29,323 nucleotides of DNA from an uncultured Clostridia bacterium (GTDB lineage: Bacteria; Bacillota; Clostridia; Monoglobales; Monoglobaceae). The DNA lies in assembly GCA_934463175.1 (NCBI GenBank), contig CAKSIW010000026.1, forward strand, positions 1 through 29,323. Reading direction: 5' to 3'. Below the pieces are notes generated by a model. The model did no database searches and had not been told where the DNA came from. It was given only the letters and a program-made list of their open reading frames with translations. A program made the translations under genes and the position numbers. Position 1 is the stretch's first letter, and every line of letters begins with the position of its first letter. Below, one piece after another: positions 1 to 7,912 of this stretch.

Positions 1-74
1 ATTGTGATGACCGCGGATTGCAGCGAAAGCTCCGTGGCAGTATCGGTCAGTATGGTGTTGAAAAATTCATTCAT
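1..74 (-). CDS. DUF4956-like membrane protein, N-terminal fragment (partial)
   Basis: Only the first 24 codons are inside the window; the gene continues past position 1. It starts with ATG at 74 and reads MNEFFNTILTD onward. An AAAGGA ribosome binding site lies nine bases upstream, immediately after the stop codon of the VTC-domain gene, so the two are probably co-translated. The short visible stretch resembles the start of DUF4956 membrane proteins, which are known to sit beside VTC-domain polyphosphate polymerase-like genes and CotH-type genes in Firmicutes. The assignment rests mainly on this context, because 24 residues are too few for a family call. Confidence 0.55.
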   Translation of the reverse strand, partial: MNEFFNTILTDTATELSLQSAVIT

Positions 75-95
75 TTCAATTCAATCCTTTCATAA

Positions 96-833
96 TCATA
101 TTGCGATTTTTTGAACCGATGGCAGGGCGGTGACAAATTGCCTGTATTCAGTGCCGTATTTTGAAAAGCTGCACCTTTGAATGTTAAGACGTGTCAGGAC
201 GTCGGAAAGCCACAGCGGCTTTGCACGGGCGGTTTTGATTTCCATGAGATATGTGCCTTCATCAAGCAGAGCGTCACCATAGTCTCCGTGTTCAAGGCGG
301 AGGTCGTGCCGCCTCGAACGTATTTTCGTGTCAAAGGATATCCGCAAATCGGGATTATCCTTTTCAAAAAAGGCAATTCTGTCATATGCGAGATAAAGCT
401 TTGGTACGGGGGAGTAGAACGAAAGAAAATATTCAATTTCGCGCATAACCTGACCGTTCATATATTCCTTCACAACGGGTGCCCTCCCCGTACGGGCAAA
501 TTCATATGCCTCAGAAAGGGTCATTACGCTGCGCCTTTTGTTGACGATTCCGCGGTATTTCTTTTTGATTTCAAAAAATACCCTTGTGCCGCAGTCGGGA
601 AATCCGTATGACCTGAGCCGAAGCTTTTCCTTGTACGGCGGACTTGCCAGTGAGCTGCGAATCAGATAGTCGTCTGATGTATCAAAATAAATATTTGCGA
701 TGGTGTATGGCTTTCGTCCTATGTTATACGGGTCAAGGGTCATATGCTCGCCGATAATCCCGATAATTTGTTCAAAATCGGATTTGCTGAGCAGATATTT
801 ATGCTCATACCTGTTAAAAACCTCAATTGCCAT
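96..833 (-). CDS. VTC-domain polyphosphate polymerase-like protein
   Basis: The 245-residue protein has the look of the VTC domain, the catalytic tunnel domain of yeast Vtc4, which makes polyphosphate from ATP. An early RYEHKYLL motif is followed by basic strands typical of the triphosphate tunnel fold: KLRLRSYG, EIKKKYRGIVNKRR, DTKIRSRR, and MEIKTARAKPLW near the end, then SFSKYGTEY. I chose the ATG at 833 because AAAGGAG lies nine bases upstream; an ATG at 872 would add 13 residues but has no such site. A terminator just upstream separates it from bioY, and a DUF4956-type gene follows at once. The bacterial proteins of this family are mostly uncharacterised, so polyphosphate synthesis is inferred from the fold, and sensing or regulation of polyphosphate is also possible. 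Confidence 0.82.
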   Translation of the reverse strand: MAIEVFNRYEHKYLLSKSDFEQIIGIIGEHMTLDPYNIGRKPYTIANIYFDTSDDYLIRSSLASPPYKEKLRLRSYGFPDCGTRVFFEIKKKYRGIVNKRRSVMTLSEAYEFARTGRAPVVKEYMNGQVMREIEYFLSFYSPVPKLYLAYDRIAFFEKDNPDLRISFDTKIRSRRHDLRLEHGDYGDALLDEGTYLMEIKTARAKPLWLSDVLTRLNIQRCSFSKYGTEYRQFVTALPSVQKIAI

Positions 834-899
834 GTCTGACATCTCCTTTGTGATATTCATTCTACACGGCAAAGATTAAATGAAGATTAAAGAAATAAA

Positions 900-943
900 A
901 AAATATGCGGACGTATCACGAGGATATACGTCCGCATATTTTT
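900..943 (-). terminator. Terminator after bioY
   Basis: Inverted repeat with arms ATATGCGGACGTAT (903-916) and ATACGTCCGCATAT (926-939), a short loop, and A/T runs on both sides. Read on the minus strand the stem is followed by a T-rich stretch, so it ends the rdgB-ttcA-permease-bioY transcript before the VTC-domain gene. It could work in both directions. Confidence 0.85.
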
Positions 944-962
944 TGAAAAGGCTGCAATGATT

Positions 963-1511
963 TTAATGCAGATGTGCGGCAAGACGCTTTGTGAGAAAAG
1001 CCGCGAGACAGATTTTGAGGGTGTCGGGAATGATGAAGGGAATCACGCATGAGAAAAGAACCTTATAAAGCGTTGTTTCCTTGCCTGCATTCAGATAAAC
1101 CGCCATGAACCAGCCCGTGCCGATTGCATAGCAGATTACAAGCCCTGCAAGCATGGCGGGGATCATGACCTTGAGGCTTCTGCCGAACCGGTCGCAGAGC
1201 AGACCCGTGATGAATGCACATGGAAGAAAGCCTGTGATATATCCGCCCGTGCTTCCCATAATTGCTCCGATACCGCCTTTAAAGCCCGAAAAAACGGGAA
1301 GCCCGGCCGCACCGAGAAGAATGTAGACCAGAACCGCAAGTGTTCCGCGTTTTGCTCCCAGAAAGGCGGCTGCCATGAAAATTGCGAAGGTCTGCATTGT
1401 GAACGGCACCACCGCCGTCACGGAAATCCACGCGCAAATTGCCATGAGTGCGGCAAATGCCGAAATAAACACCATGTCGCGTACCTTGGAATTGATTTTG
1501 TTTTCTGTCAT
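963..1511 (-). CDS. bioY: BioY biotin transporter, substrate-binding S component
   Basis: The 182-residue hydrophobic protein has about six membrane segments and the hallmark BioY stretch GLPVFSGFKGGIGAIMGSTGGYI around residues 70-92. BioY binds biotin in the membrane and delivers it to an energy-coupling-factor (ECF) module of two ATPases and a transmembrane T protein. No ECF genes are in this window, so BioY probably shares a module encoded elsewhere, as in group II ECF systems. The start is supported by AAGGAGG a few bases upstream of ATG. It follows the ABC permease by 47 bases with no clear promoter between, so it is probably the last gene of that transcript and ends at the hairpin near 920. 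Confidence 0.95.
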   Translation of the reverse strand: MTENKINSKVRDMVFISAFAALMAICAWISVTAVVPFTMQTFAIFMAAAFLGAKRGTLAVLVYILLGAAGLPVFSGFKGGIGAIMGSTGGYITGFLPCAFITGLLCDRFGRSLKVMIPAMLAGLVICYAIGTGWFMAVYLNAGKETTLYKVLFSCVIPFIIPDTLKICLAAFLTKRLAAHLH

Positions 1512-1558
1512 TTTTTATCCTCCTTAAAATTAAAGCTTTTGTCATTGTCTGACTGAAT

Positions 1559-2317
1559 TTACAGCAAGTCCGCAAGGTGCGGTCTGAGTTTTTTGAAAAG
1601 CATATTTCCCAAGGCTGTCAGAATGACGGTGACTGCCCAGAAATAAAGCGTCAGATACGGTTTCTCCCAAAACCATCTGCCGTAAACAAAGGTGTCACGG
1701 TAGCCCTCTGTCACATAATATATCGGACTGAGCTTGAAGATTATGTGCAGGTTTTCGGGAATGGAGTTTATATCCCAAAAAAGAGGCGTGAGCCAGAACC
1801 CGAACTGAACGAGAACACCGACGATATTTCCCACATCGCGCATAAAGGCAGTCAGTGTTGCGGTGATTCGTCCGAGCGCGAGCGACAGGGCAAAGGCTGC
1901 CGCAAAATAGTATATAATCTGCAAATAAACAAGCCGCGGCGCAAAGCCGTAGCCGGCACACACAATGAAGGTCAGCAGCACAAAGAACAGGTGCACAAAC
2001 GCCGCCGAGGTGACGCGGACAGCGGGCAGAATTTCAACGCGGAAGACCACTTTTTTCACGAGGTAGGAATAGTCAATCAGCGCGCCCGTTGCGCCGCCCC
2101 ATGCCTCCGATATAAAGAACCACGGAATTATGCCCGAAATCAGCCATATCACATACGGCACATTGCCGACAGGTCCGTTGCCGAATGCAACCTGAAAGAC
2201 AAACCAGTAAATCAGTATGGTTATCACGGGGGTCACAAATGCCCACACGGCACCAAGAGCCGAGCCTGCATATTTTGCCTTGAAATCATTTTTTGCAAGT
2301 GAGAAAAGCAGCTTCAT
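1559..2317 (-). CDS. ABC-2 type permease (polysaccharide/teichoic acid export family)
   Basis: The 252-residue membrane protein has about six hydrophobic segments and the layout of the TagG/Wzm/RfbA permeases. These include an N-terminal KNDFKAKYAGSALGAVWAFVTP amphipathic entry, a central SYLVKKVVFRVEILP segment, and GFWLTPLFWD and LSPIYYVTEGYRD near the end. Such permeases export undecaprenyl-linked wall teichoic acid or O-antigen type polymers and work with a TagH/Wzt ATPase. No ATPase gene is next to it here; the downstream neighbour is bioY. Its start overlaps the stop of the tRNA thiolase gene by four bases (ATGA), showing translational coupling. The substrate cannot be told from the sequence. 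Confidence 0.88.
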   Translation of the reverse strand: MKLLFSLAKNDFKAKYAGSALGAVWAFVTPVITILIYWFVFQVAFGNGPVGNVPYVIWLISGIIPWFFISEAWGGATGALIDYSYLVKKVVFRVEILPAVRVTSAAFVHLFFVLLTFIVCAGYGFAPRLVYLQIIYYFAAAFALSLALGRITATLTAFMRDVGNIVGVLVQFGFWLTPLFWDINSIPENLHIIFKLSPIYYVTEGYRDTFVYGRWFWEKPYLTLYFWAVTVILTALGNMLFKKLRPHLADLL

Positions 2318-3027
2318 TTTTCAATCCTCCATTCCGCCAGTCCCGTTTGGATTGCGTGCATCATGCGTGTTTTGAAGGCATGGTCGGCTGCCTGCTTTGC
2401 GGATATGAAATCCTTCATTTCCTGACGCTTTGAAAAACCGTCCATGGGACAGGGGTTGTGAACCACGGGCAGCTCCGCACGGCAGGCATATCCGCGTATG
2501 TCGCCTTCTGCAACATATATGAGCGGACGTATGACGTTCAGGTCGGTTCTTGAAAGATATGTAACCGGGGAAAAGCAATTCAGCCGACCCTCATAAAACA
2601 AAGAAAGAAAAAAGGTTTCGATGACGTCCTCATTGTGATGCCCGAGGGCGACGCGCGTGCAGCCGTGTTCCTTTGCAAACTCGTTAACCGCGCCGCGCCG
2701 CATCTTTGCGCACAGGGAGCATGGATTCTTTTCCTTTCTTATGTTAAACAGAATATCCGCAATGTCGGTGTCCTTGACCACATATTCAACTCCAAGACGG
2801 TCGCAGAGCCGCGCGACATCTGAATAGTCAACACCGTCAAAGCCCATATTCAGTGTGATTCCCATCACCTCAAACGGGACGGGGGAAAAACGCCTGAACT
2901 CCGCAAGAGCGCAAAGGAGGGTCAGACTGTCCTTCCCGCCCGACACGCCGACCGCAATTTTGTCACCCGCTTCAATCATGTCATAGTCCTGAACTGCTCT
3001 GCGCATTGCGCTTAAAATTTTTCTCAT
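2314..3027 (-). CDS. ttcA: TtcA-type tRNA 2-thiocytidine synthetase / PP-loop ATPase
   Basis: The 237-residue protein has an N-terminal PP-loop SGGKDS (residues 29-34) that binds ATP to adenylate a tRNA base. The pair Cys103-Cys106 in the CSLC motif, with Cys193 in HNPCPMDG, matches the three cysteines that hold the iron-sulfur cluster in TtcA. TtcA of E. coli makes 2-thiocytidine at tRNA position 32. The LGHHNEDVIETFFLSLFYEGR block is typical of the TtcA/TilS group. It is shorter than E. coli TtcA, as is usual for Firmicute members, whose exact target nucleotide is less certain. Stop and start codons overlap by four bases with both the rdgB gene before it and the permease after it. Confidence 0.85.
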   Translation of the reverse strand: MRKILSAMRRAVQDYDMIEAGDKIAVGVSGGKDSLTLLCALAEFRRFSPVPFEVMGITLNMGFDGVDYSDVARLCDRLGVEYVVKDTDIADILFNIRKEKNPCSLCAKMRRGAVNEFAKEHGCTRVALGHHNEDVIETFFLSLFYEGRLNCFSPVTYLSRTDLNVIRPLIYVAEGDIRGYACRAELPVVHNPCPMDGFSKRQEMKDFISAKQAADHAFKTRMMHAIQTGLAEWRIEK

Positions 3028-3608
3028 AATCCCAGCTCGCTCCTCATTTTTCTGAGCGCAAGACTGCGGTGACTGATTGCGTTCTTGATGTGCGGCGGAA
3101 GCTCTGCCATGGCGGCGAGGTATTTTTTCGGGCGGAAAACGGGGTCATAGCCGAATCCGCCGTTTCCTGACTTTTCAAAGAGAATGTCGCCGCAGCACTC
3201 ACCGCGGAAGGTTTTTGTTGTTCCGTCGGGATATGCAACCGCGATGACACAAACGAATTTTGCGCCGCGCCTGTCCGCGGTCACGTCCGAAAGCTCACTG
3301 AGAAGCTTGGAAATGTTTTCGTCATCTGTTGCGCCCTCACCTGCAAAGCGTGCGGTGAAAATTCCGGGTCTGCCGCCGAGGGCATCAACACAAAGACCGC
3401 TGTCATCGGCAATTGTTGCACAGCCGCAGGCGTGCATGACCTCTGTTGCCTTCTTGACGGCGTTTTCTTCAAAGGTTTTGCCGTCCTCAATGACTTCAAC
3501 ATCACCGAAGCCTGCATCGGTTTGCGTCACAACCTCAAAGCCGTCCCCCAGAATTGCCTGTATTTCTTCCGCCTTGTGGTGGTTTTTGCTTGCAAGAATA
3601 AATTTCAT
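3024..3608 (-). CDS. rdgB: XTP/dITP diphosphatase (RdgB/HAM1 family)
   Basis: The 194-residue enzyme hydrolyses non-canonical purine nucleotides (ITP, dITP, XTP) to the monophosphates, keeping them out of DNA and RNA. Family motifs are clear: ILASKNHHKAEEI at the N terminus, FEENAVKKA, ADDSGLCVDALGGRPGIFTARFAGEGA in the middle, and GFGYDPVF towards the C terminus. The start has GGGAG upstream at normal distance. It is the first gene of the minus-strand transcript that continues into ttcA and the ABC permease, and a good promoter lies at 3648-3676. Confidence 0.96.
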   Translation of the reverse strand: MKFILASKNHHKAEEIQAILGDGFEVVTQTDAGFGDVEVIEDGKTFEENAVKKATEVMHACGCATIADDSGLCVDALGGRPGIFTARFAGEGATDDENISKLLSELSDVTADRRGAKFVCVIAVAYPDGTTKTFRGECCGDILFEKSGNGGFGYDPVFRPKKYLAAMAELPPHIKNAISHRSLALRKMRSELGL

Positions 3609-3647
3609 TGAACCAATCTCCCATGCCTTGTAAAAATGTATATATTA

Positions 3648-3676
3648 TTTATATCATATTTTTTTCATGTTGTAAA
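3648..3676 (-). promoter_or_regulatory. Promoter of the rdgB-ttcA-permease operon
   Basis: On the minus strand TTTACA (3671-3676) and TATAAA (3648-3653) are separated by exactly 17 bases, with TG one base upstream of the -10 box (extended -10). It lies about 40 bases before the rdgB start and back to back with the gap promoter. Confidence 0.65.
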
Positions 3677-3685
3677 TATTGATAG

Positions 3686-3714
3686 TTGCAAAATTGAAAA
3701 AAATGTGGTATAAT
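3686..3714 (+). promoter_or_regulatory. Promoter of gap
   Basis: TTGCAA (3686-3691), a 17-base spacer and TATAAT (3709-3714) with an extended -10 TG. A second TATAAT lies at 3773-3778 with no good -35 at standard spacing, so a further start site closer to the gene is possible. The transcript leader would be about 120 bases. Confidence 0.65.
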
Positions 3715-3841
3715 TTTTCTTGTTACATAAGGTTATGGTTAATTTTTTAACAAAAATATCCGAAACCCCTTGTATAATTTGGGAAAATGTTGTAGAATAA
3801 TATTAATAAATATTAAATATATATTTTGGAGGTAATTATTT

Positions 3842-4876
3842 ATGTCAGTAAAAGTTGCTATTAACGGTTTCGGCCGTATCGGACGCTTGGCATTCAGACA
3901 GATGTTCGGCGCAGAGGGTTATGAGGTTGTTGCAATCAACGACCTGACAAAGCCTTCCATGCTTGCAGACCTTCTGAAGTATGACACGGCTCAGGGTGGT
4001 TACTGCGGAAAAATCGGCGAGAATCTTCACACTGTTGAGGCTGATGATGAAGCAGGAACAATCACTGTTGACGGAAAGACACTGAAGATTTATGCAATGG
4101 CAAACGCAGCAGAGCTTCCCTGGGGAGAAATCGGCGTTGATGTTGTTCTCGAGTGCACAGGCTTCTATTGCTCAAAGGAAAAGTCACAGGCTCACATCAC
4201 AGCAGGTGCAAAGAAGGTTGTAATTTCAGCTCCGGCAGGTTCAGACCTGAAGACAATCGTATATTCTGTTAACGAGAAAACTCTGACAGCAGATGACACA
4301 ATCATTTCAGCTGCATCATGCACAACAAACTGCCTTGCTCCGATGGCGGACGCACTCAACAAGTTTGCTCCGATTCAGTCGGGTATCATGTCAACAATTC
4401 ATGCATACACAGGCGACCAGATGATTCTTGACGGACCGCACAGAAAAGGCGATATGAGACGTGCAAGAGCAGGTGCTGCAAACATCGTTCCGAACTCAAC
4501 AGGTGCTGCAAAGGCAATTGGGCTTGTAATTCCCGAGCTGAACGGCAAGCTCATCGGTTCTGCACAGAGAGTTCCTGTTCCGACAGGCTCAACAACAATC
4601 CTCACAGCTGTTGTTAAGGGCAAGGACATCACGGTTGACGGCATTAATGCGGCAATGAAGGCTGCAGCAAGCGAGTCATTCGGCTATAACACAGACCCGA
4701 TCGTATCTTCAGACGTAATCGGTATGAAGTATGGTTCACTGTTTGACGCAACACAGACAATGGTTGCAAAGATTGCAGATGATCTCTATGAGGTTCAGGT
4801 TGTTTCATGGTATGACAACGAGAACTCATACACAAGCCAGATGGTCAGAACAATTAAGTATTTCGCAGAAATCTAA
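3842..4876 (+). CDS. gap: Glyceraldehyde-3-phosphate dehydrogenase, type I
   Basis: The 344-residue glycolytic enzyme oxidises glyceraldehyde 3-phosphate to 1,3-bisphosphoglycerate with NAD. The N-terminal Rossmann motif INGFGRIGRLAFRQ and the Asp in AINDLT (residue 34) indicate NAD preference. The catalytic Cys160 sits in SAASCTTNCLAPM, and the C-terminal WYDNENSYTSQMV is conserved. GGAGG lies nine bases upstream of the ATG. The gene is monocistronic, with its own promoter and a strong terminator immediately after. Codon use is noticeably more biased than in neighbouring genes, as expected for a highly expressed glycolytic gene. Confidence 0.98.
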   Translation: MSVKVAINGFGRIGRLAFRQMFGAEGYEVVAINDLTKPSMLADLLKYDTAQGGYCGKIGENLHTVEADDEAGTITVDGKTLKIYAMANAAELPWGEIGVDVVLECTGFYCSKEKSQAHITAGAKKVVISAPAGSDLKTIVYSVNEKTLTADDTIISAASCTTNCLAPMADALNKFAPIQSGIMSTIHAYTGDQMILDGPHRKGDMRRARAGAANIVPNSTGAAKAIGLVIPELNGKLIGSAQRVPVPTGSTTILTAVVKGKDITVDGINAAMKAAASESFGYNTDPIVSSDVIGMKYGSLFDATQTMVAKIADDLYEVQVVSWYDNENSYTSQMVRTIKYFAEI

Positions 4877-4895
4877 TCGGAATTTCGGGAATATT

Positions 4896-4928
4896 AAAAG
4901 GCGGTGTGCGAAAGCACACCGCCTTTTT
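4896..4928 (+). terminator. Terminator after gap
   Basis: Perfect 14-base stem (AAAAGGCGGTGTGC with GCACACCGCCTTTT), GAAA tetraloop and a T run. The A run on the other side lets it also serve the convergent mscL-membrane protein transcript. Confidence 0.93.
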
Positions 4929-4967
4929 AAATGTCATTGCCATGAGTGTCTGAACGGCATTGAACCG

Positions 4968-5486
4968 TCAGAGGGATAAGCCGTCGGGAAATGCAATCCA
5001 TGCACAGGCAAACAGGAATGCTGCCGTATATAATGCCCCTGTAATCAGTGTGCTGAAAAATCCGAAGAAATAAAAGCTTATTGCAGAAATAATCAGAGGG
5101 CGGATAAAGCTCAGTGCAATGCAGATTGCAGGCAAAAACCACAGCTTTTTAAGGTCGGTTCTGATTTGCGGCAGATAATCCGTGAAGTATGTGACCGCAA
5201 ACAGAAGCAGAAACACAAACGAGATAACTGTGAGTGAGGACTGAAAAAAGAGCCTTGTCTGCACGATTGATATCAGCTGTGAGAGAATGACCGCTGCATA
5301 GCCGATACATGCGCTGAGGTCTCTTTTTCCCATAATCAGCATAACCGCAGTGAGAACATATCCGGCGAATGCGGGAAATGAGGCAAAGCGAAAAATGCTT
5401 ATGCCGCGGACGGGCAGGCTCAGTGCCAATGCGGCAAACAAAATTCCCGAGATCAGGTTTGTCTGAAGCTTAGAACTGTTTTTCAT
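4968..5486 (-). CDS. Small integral membrane protein of unknown function
   Basis: I do not recognise a family. The 172-residue protein is very hydrophobic, with about five predicted membrane segments and few charged residues, mostly in short loops. The start at 5486 is chosen because GAAGGAG lies about eight bases upstream and because its ATG overlaps the mscL TGA stop (ATGA). A longer reading frame upstream lies inside mscL. The overlap means it is translated with mscL and so may act in the same membrane-stress setting, but no function can be assigned from sequence. Confidence 0.75.
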   Translation of the reverse strand: MKNSSKLQTNLISGILFAALALSLPVRGISIFRFASFPAFAGYVLTAVMLIMGKRDLSACIGYAAVILSQLISIVQTRLFFQSSLTVISFVFLLLFAVTYFTDYLPQIRTDLKKLWFLPAICIALSFIRPLIISAISFYFFGFFSTLITGALYTAAFLFACAWIAFPDGLSL

Positions 5487-5953
5487 TGTTTGTCTCCTTC
5501 GATTAAATTGGTTTTTTCGGTCTCGCCGAGCGCACGCATCTCCGAGGCGCGCAGCAAATCGCGGATTTCGCACAAAAGCTCTTCCTGAGTCGGAGCTTTG
5601 GGGGCTTCCTCCTCGGGCGGCAGCTCTTTTTTGAAGTGCGCCTTGCTAAGGATTCGCGAAACCATAAAAATCGAGAACGAAATAATCAGAAAATTGACAA
5701 AGCTCTGAATGAAATTTCCGTACATGATGGCGGCTTCGGGCTTGATGACCGCAGAGCCGTCCGTGACAGCCTCACTCAGGACGATTTTAAGCGATTTGAA
5801 ATCCATACCGGCGGTTAAAAAGCCGAATATGGGCATAATAATATCATTGACCAGCGATGAAACAATAGTTCCGAATGCACCGCCGATGATGATACCGACT
5901 GCCATATCGACAACATTTCCGCGGAATGCAAATTTTTTAAATTCTTCAAGCAT
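5483..5953 (-). CDS. mscL: Large-conductance mechanosensitive channel MscL
   Basis: The 156-residue protein forms the homopentameric MscL channel that opens under membrane tension to release solutes on osmotic downshock. The N terminus MLEEFKKFAFRGNVVDMAVGIIIGGAFGTIVSSLVNDIIMP is a textbook MscL first helix with the gate glycines. A second hydrophobic segment (IQSFVNFLIISFSIFMV) and an acidic, proline-rich linker to a C-terminal helix follow. The start at 5953 is supported by AGGAGAGGTG upstream; a longer frame to 6031 would cover the promoter. It is somewhat longer than the common 130-150 residues because of the C-terminal tail. Confidence 0.97.
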   Translation of the reverse strand: MLEEFKKFAFRGNVVDMAVGIIIGGAFGTIVSSLVNDIIMPIFGFLTAGMDFKSLKIVLSEAVTDGSAVIKPEAAIMYGNFIQSFVNFLIISFSIFMVSRILSKAHFKKELPPEEEAPKAPTQEELLCEIRDLLRASEMRALGETEKTNLIEGDKQ

Positions 5954-5977
5954 TTTTTTCACCTCTCCTTTTCGCAT

Positions 5978-6006
5978 ATTATACCAATAAACCGAAAAAA
6001 AGTCAA
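5978..6006 (-). promoter_or_regulatory. Promoter of mscL
   Basis: On the minus strand TTGACT (6001-6006), 17 bases, TATAAT (5978-5983) with an extended -10 TG. This near-consensus housekeeping promoter leaves a leader of only about 20 bases. Confidence 0.8.
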
Positions 6007-6024
6007 GTTTAGTCAAAGTTACCA

Positions 6025-6053
6025 TAGACAAAAGGCGGAAAAAGGTATATAAT
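6025..6053 (+). promoter_or_regulatory. Promoter of typA
   Basis: TAGACA (6025-6030), 17-base spacer, TATAAT (6048-6053). It faces away from the mscL promoter. Confidence 0.65.
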
Positions 6054-6085
6054 AATATAATTGCGAAAGGAGCTTATTAGGTTTT

Positions 6086-7912
6086 ATGATAAGAGAAGAT
6101 TTAAGAAACATTGCGATTATAGCTCACGTTGACCACGGAAAAACGACGCTGGTTGACGAAATGCTGAAGCAGGGCGGCGTTTACCGCGAAAATCAGGTTG
6201 TTGAGGAGCGTGTCATGGATAACAATGACCTGGAACGCGAGCGCGGAATAACGATTCTTGCTAAGAATACCTCTGTGCATTATAAAAATATTAAAATGAA
6301 TATTATCGACACTCCGGGTCATGCCGACTTCAGCGGAGAGGTTGAGCGTATACTGAAAATGGTTAACGGCGTCATTCTGCTCGTTGACGCTGCGGAGGGA
6401 CCCATGCCCCAGACGCGTTTTGTGCTTCAGAAGGCGCTTGAAATGAAGCACAGAATTATTATTGTTGTGAACAAAATAGACCGTCCGGATGCGCGTCTCA
6501 ACGAAATCGGAGATGAGGTTCTGGAGCTGCTTCTTGACCTCAATGCAAATGACGAACAGCTTGACAGTCCGATTATCTATTGCTCGGGCCGTGCCGGAAC
6601 GGCATCGCTCAGCCCGAACACTCAGGGCAAGGATCTCGAGGTTCTGTTCAAAACAATTGCGGATTATATTCCCGCACCCGAGGGAGACGAGACGGGTGAG
6701 CTTCAAATGCTTGTTTCGTCAATTGACTATAATGAATATGTCGGACGCATGGCAATCGGCAGAATTGAACGCGGCACGATGAAGCAGAATCAGGAGGTCA
6801 TGGTCTGTGACTATCACGGCAAGCATGAACCGTATAAAGCAAAAATCGTAAATATATATCAGATTGACGGACTCGGAAAAACCGCAGTCACAGACGCAAA
6901 GGTCGGTGACATTGTCTGCATTTCGGGCATAACCGACATATCAATCGGCGACACGGTGACATCTGTTGCAGAACCTGTCGCTCTGCCTTTTGTCAAAATC
7001 GGTGAGCCGACAATTGAAATGACATTCTCGGTCAATGACAGCCCGTTTGCAGGCAGAGAGGGCAAATATGTCACATCGCGCCAGCTCAGGGAACGCCTTC
7101 ACAAGGAGCTTTTGAAGGACGTATCGCTGCGTGTTACGGACGGCGAGAATACCGACAGCTTCAGAGTTGCAGGCAGAGGGGAAATGCACATTTCAATTCT
7201 GATTGAAACAATGCGCCGCGAGGGCTTTGAATTTTCGGTCAGCACGCCGAAGGTGCTGTACCGCGAAATTGACGGCAAACTCTGCGAGCCGATTGAGAGG
7301 CTGCTCATTGATGTACCGGAGGAATCCATGGGTGCTGTTATGGAAAAAATGGGAAGCCGCAAGGGCGAGCTGACGCATATGTCACCGCAGGGCGACAGAA
7401 TGAGGCTTGAATATCTCATTCCGGCGAGAGGACTTTTGGGCTACAGGAACGAGTTTTTGACCGACACAAAGGGTGAGGGCATTCTGAATTCGGTGTTCTA
7501 TGACTATCAGCCGTATAAGGGCGACATCACGCGCCGCTTCACAGGCTCTCTCGTTTCGTTTGACACAGGCGAGGCTGTCGGCTATGGACTGTTCAAGGTT
7601 CAGGACAGAGGCGCGCTTTTCATTGAACCCGGAACACCTGTATATGAAGGAATGGTTGTCGGCTATTCGCCCAAACTGGAGGATCTGGCTGTGAATGTCT
7701 GCAAAAAGAAACAGCTGACAAACACCCGTGCATCGGGCAGTGATGAGGCTTTGAAGCTTGTGCCGCCCGTCAAGCTCAGTCTTGAGGCATGTATTGAATT
7801 TCTTGCAGATGATGAGCTTTTGGAGGTCACACCGAAGAGCCTGCGTCTCAGAAAAAGGATTCTGAACACACAGCTCAGACTGAAGAGCAACAGCAAGAAT
7901 AAGAAGAACTGA
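6086..7912 (+). CDS. typA: Ribosome-associated GTPase TypA/BipA
   Basis: The 608-residue translational GTPase binds the ribosome and helps 50S assembly and growth under stress such as cold. G motifs are intact: AHVDHGKTT (G1), RGITI (G2), DTPGH (G3) and NKID (G4). They are followed by the domain II, III and V layout of EF-G relatives and the TypA-specific C-terminal region, including LIPARGLLGYRNEFLTDTKGEG. AAAGGAG lies 14 bases before the ATG, a slightly long spacing. The length is standard for the family. The gene stands alone between its promoter and the hairpin at 8055. Confidence 0.98.
   Translation: MIREDLRNIAIIAHVDHGKTTLVDEMLKQGGVYRENQVVEERVMDNNDLERERGITILAKNTSVHYKNIKMNIIDTPGHADFSGEVERILKMVNGVILLVDAAEGPMPQTRFVLQKALEMKHRIIIVVNKIDRPDARLNEIGDEVLELLLDLNANDEQLDSPIIYCSGRAGTASLSPNTQGKDLEVLFKTIADYIPAPEGDETGELQMLVSSIDYNEYVGRMAIGRIERGTMKQNQEVMVCDYHGKHEPYKAKIVNIYQIDGLGKTAVTDAKVGDIVCISGITDISIGDTVTSVAEPVALPFVKIGEPTIEMTFSVNDSPFAGREGKYVTSRQLRERLHKELLKDVSLRVTDGENTDSFRVAGRGEMHISILIETMRREGFEFSVSTPKVLYREIDGKLCEPIERLLIDVPEESMGAVMEKMGSRKGELTHMSPQGDRMRLEYLIPARGLLGYRNEFLTDTKGEGILNSVFYDYQPYKGDITRRFTGSLVSFDTGEAVGYGLFKVQDRGALFIEPGTPVYEGMVVGYSPKLEDLAVNVCKKKQLTNTRASGSDEALKLVPPVKLSLEACIEFLADDELLEVTPKSLRLRKRILNTQLRLKSNSKNKKN

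Noticed and set aside
1577..2302. 241-codon ORF antisense to the ABC permease
   Set aside because: Its translation is rich in polar and basic residues with no family features; it is the shadow of a strongly hydrophobic gene.
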